From Vespula vulgaris (taxonomy: Eukaryota; Arthropoda; Insecta; Hymenoptera; Vespidae), in assembly GCF_905475345.1 (NCBI RefSeq), contig NC_066607.1, forward strand, positions 4,001,050 to 4,065,049: a DNA stretch of 64,000 nucleotides, read 5' to 3'. A model generated the notes under the pieces. That model was not told the origin of the DNA and ran no database searches. It was given only the letters and a program-made list of their open reading frames with translations. This document shows, one piece after another, positions 62,601 to 64,000 of this stretch. Position 1 is the stretch's first letter, and each line of letters opens with the position of its first letter. Both the position numbers and the translations under genes were made by a program.

Positions 62601-64000
62601 TTGCGTCTGGGTTGCGTCTGGGTTGCGTCTGGGTTGCGTCTGGGTTGCGTCTGGGTTGCGTCTGGGTTGCGTCTGGGTTGCGTCTGGGTTGCGTCTGGGT
62701 TGCGTCTGGGTTGCGTCTGGGTTGCGTCTGGGTTGCGTCTGGGTTGCGTCTGGGTTGCGTCTGGGTTGCGTCTGGGTTGCGTCTGGGTTGCGTCTGGGTT
62801 GCGTCTGGGTTGCGTCTGGGTTGCGTCTGGGTTGCGTCTGGGTTGCGTCTGGGTTGCGTCTGGGTTGCGTCTGGGTTGCGTCTGGGTTGCGTCTGGGTTG
62901 CGTCTGGGTTGCGTCTGGGTTGCGTCTGGGTTGCGTCTGGGTTGCGTCTGGGTTGCGTCTGGGTTGCGTCTGGGTTGCGTCTGGGTTGCGTCTGGGTTGC
63001 GTCTGGGTTGCGTCTGGGTTGCGTCTGGGTTGCGTCTGGGTTGCGTCTGGGTTGCGTCTGGGTTGCGTCTGGGTTGCGTCTGGGTTGCGTCTGGGTTGCG
63101 TCTGGGTTGCGTCTGGGTTGCGTCTGGGTTGCGTCTGGGTTGCGTCTGGGTTGCGTCTGGGTTGCGTCTGGGTTGCGTCTGGGTTGCGTCTGGGTTGCGT
63201 CTGGGTTGCGTCTGGGTTGCGTCTGGGTTGCGTCTGGGTTGCGTCTGGGTTGCGTCTGGGTTGCGTCTGGGTTGCGTCTGGGTTGCGTCTGGGTTGCGTC
63301 TGGGTTGCGTCTGGGTTGCGTCTGGGTTGCGTCTGGGTTGCGTCTGGGTTGCGTCTGGGTTGCGTCTGGGTTGCGTCTGGGTTGCGTCTGGGTTGCGTCT
63401 GGGTTGCGTCTGGGTTGCGTCTGGGTTGCGTCTGGGTTGCGTCTGGGTTGCGTCTGGGTTGCGTCTGGGTTGCGTCTGGGTTGCGTCTGGGTTGCGTCTG
63501 GGTTGCGTCTGGGTTGCGTCTGGGTTGCGTCTGGGTTGCGTCTGGGTTGCGTCTGGGTTGCGTCTGGGTTGCGTCTGGGTTGCGTCTGGGTTGCGTCTGG
63601 GTTGCGTCTGGGTTGCGTCTGGGTTGCGTCTGGGTTGCGTCTGGGTTGCGTCTGGGTTGCGTCTGGGTTGCGTCTGGGTTGCGTCTGGGTTGCGTCTGGG
63701 TTGCGTCTGGGTTGCGTCTGGGTTGCGTCTGGGTTGCGTCTGGGTTGCGTCTGGGTTGCGTCTGGGTTGCGTCTGGGTTGCGTCTGGGTTGCGTCTGGGT
63801 TGCGTCTGGGTTGCGTCTGGGTTGCGTCTGGGTTGCGTCTGGGTTGCGTCTGGGTTGCGTCTGGGTTGCGTCTGGGTTGCGTCTGGGTTGCGTCTGGGTT
63901 GCGTCTGGGTTGCGTCTGGGTTGCGTCTGGGTTGCGTCTGGGTTGCGTCTGGGTTGCGTCTGGGTTGCGTCTGGGTTGCGTCTGGGTTGCGTCTCTGGGT
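59686..64000 (+). repeat. Telomere: (TTGCGTCTGGG)n, about 392 copies
   Basis: Homogeneous 11-mer array of 4,315 bp to the window end. Only a few variants are seen: TTGCGTTTGGG in the second unit, TTGCGCCTGGG at 60,764, and a CT insertion in the last unit. The G-rich strand runs 5' to 3' towards the right end, the orientation expected for a right telomere with a 3' G overhang. Homogeneity distally and decay proximally is the usual telomerase-maintained pattern. The matching telomerase RNA template would read as a permutation of CCCAGACGCAA. Confidence 0.92.

Overview
The window reads as the right-hand end of an insect chromosome, most likely from a hymenopteran (bee, ant or wasp). The evidence is three intron-containing genes with clear animal orthologues, short introns, CpG-rich and microsatellite-rich non-coding DNA, and a terminal array of about 392 copies of the 11-mer TTGCGTCTGGG running to the last base. 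I saw no array of the usual insect motif TTAGG. Long T/G-rich telomere motifs replacing TTAGG have, as far as I recall, been reported in Hymenoptera; that is memory, not a search result.

Layout. (1) Positions 1-32.5 kb are gene-poor: GA/CT, AT, GATA, TTC and other simple repeats, several GC-rich promoter-like stretches, one multi-exon orphan gene (about 12.87-14.18 kb, + strand; predicted helical, six cysteines, 5' end unresolved) and one U1 snRNA gene on the minus strand (20,495-20,659) with changes in its 5' splice-site-pairing end. (2) Positions 32.5-43.8 kb are the conserved gene island: the dynein-2 light intermediate chain DYNC2LI1 (minus, 6 exons), the GARP tether subunit VPS54 (minus, 13 exons) and the membrane protein TAPT1 (plus, 7 exons). 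VPS54 and TAPT1 are divergent and share a 659 bp upstream region. All three gene models close in frame through every junction I propose. (3) Just beyond TAPT1 lies a 541 bp fold-back MITE bounded by TTAA. (4) Positions 45.1-52.4 kb are a subtelomeric family of ~600 bp and ~1.7 kb units, all in the same orientation, each with a promoter-like block followed by splice-like signals and a small open reading frame. (5) Positions 53.0-58.8 kb are minisatellites: a 20/21-mer array, a degenerate field containing a ~335 bp higher-order repeat, and small 105 bp and 24 bp arrays. (6) Positions 59.13-59.69 kb are degenerate 12/13-mer telomere-like repeats that grade into the homogeneous 11-mer array (59,686-64,000).

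The conserved genes act in retrograde intraflagellar transport (DYNC2LI1), endosome-to-Golgi tethering (VPS54) and ER/ciliary-base membrane biology (TAPT1); their adjacency looks like ordinary gene order rather than an operon. The most unusual material is the telomere/subtelomere: the 11-mer telomere, a repeated promoter-plus-mini-ORF unit pointing at the telomere, and a 15-nt telomere C-strand match embedded in the subtelomere. The U1 variant is the other item worth a second look.
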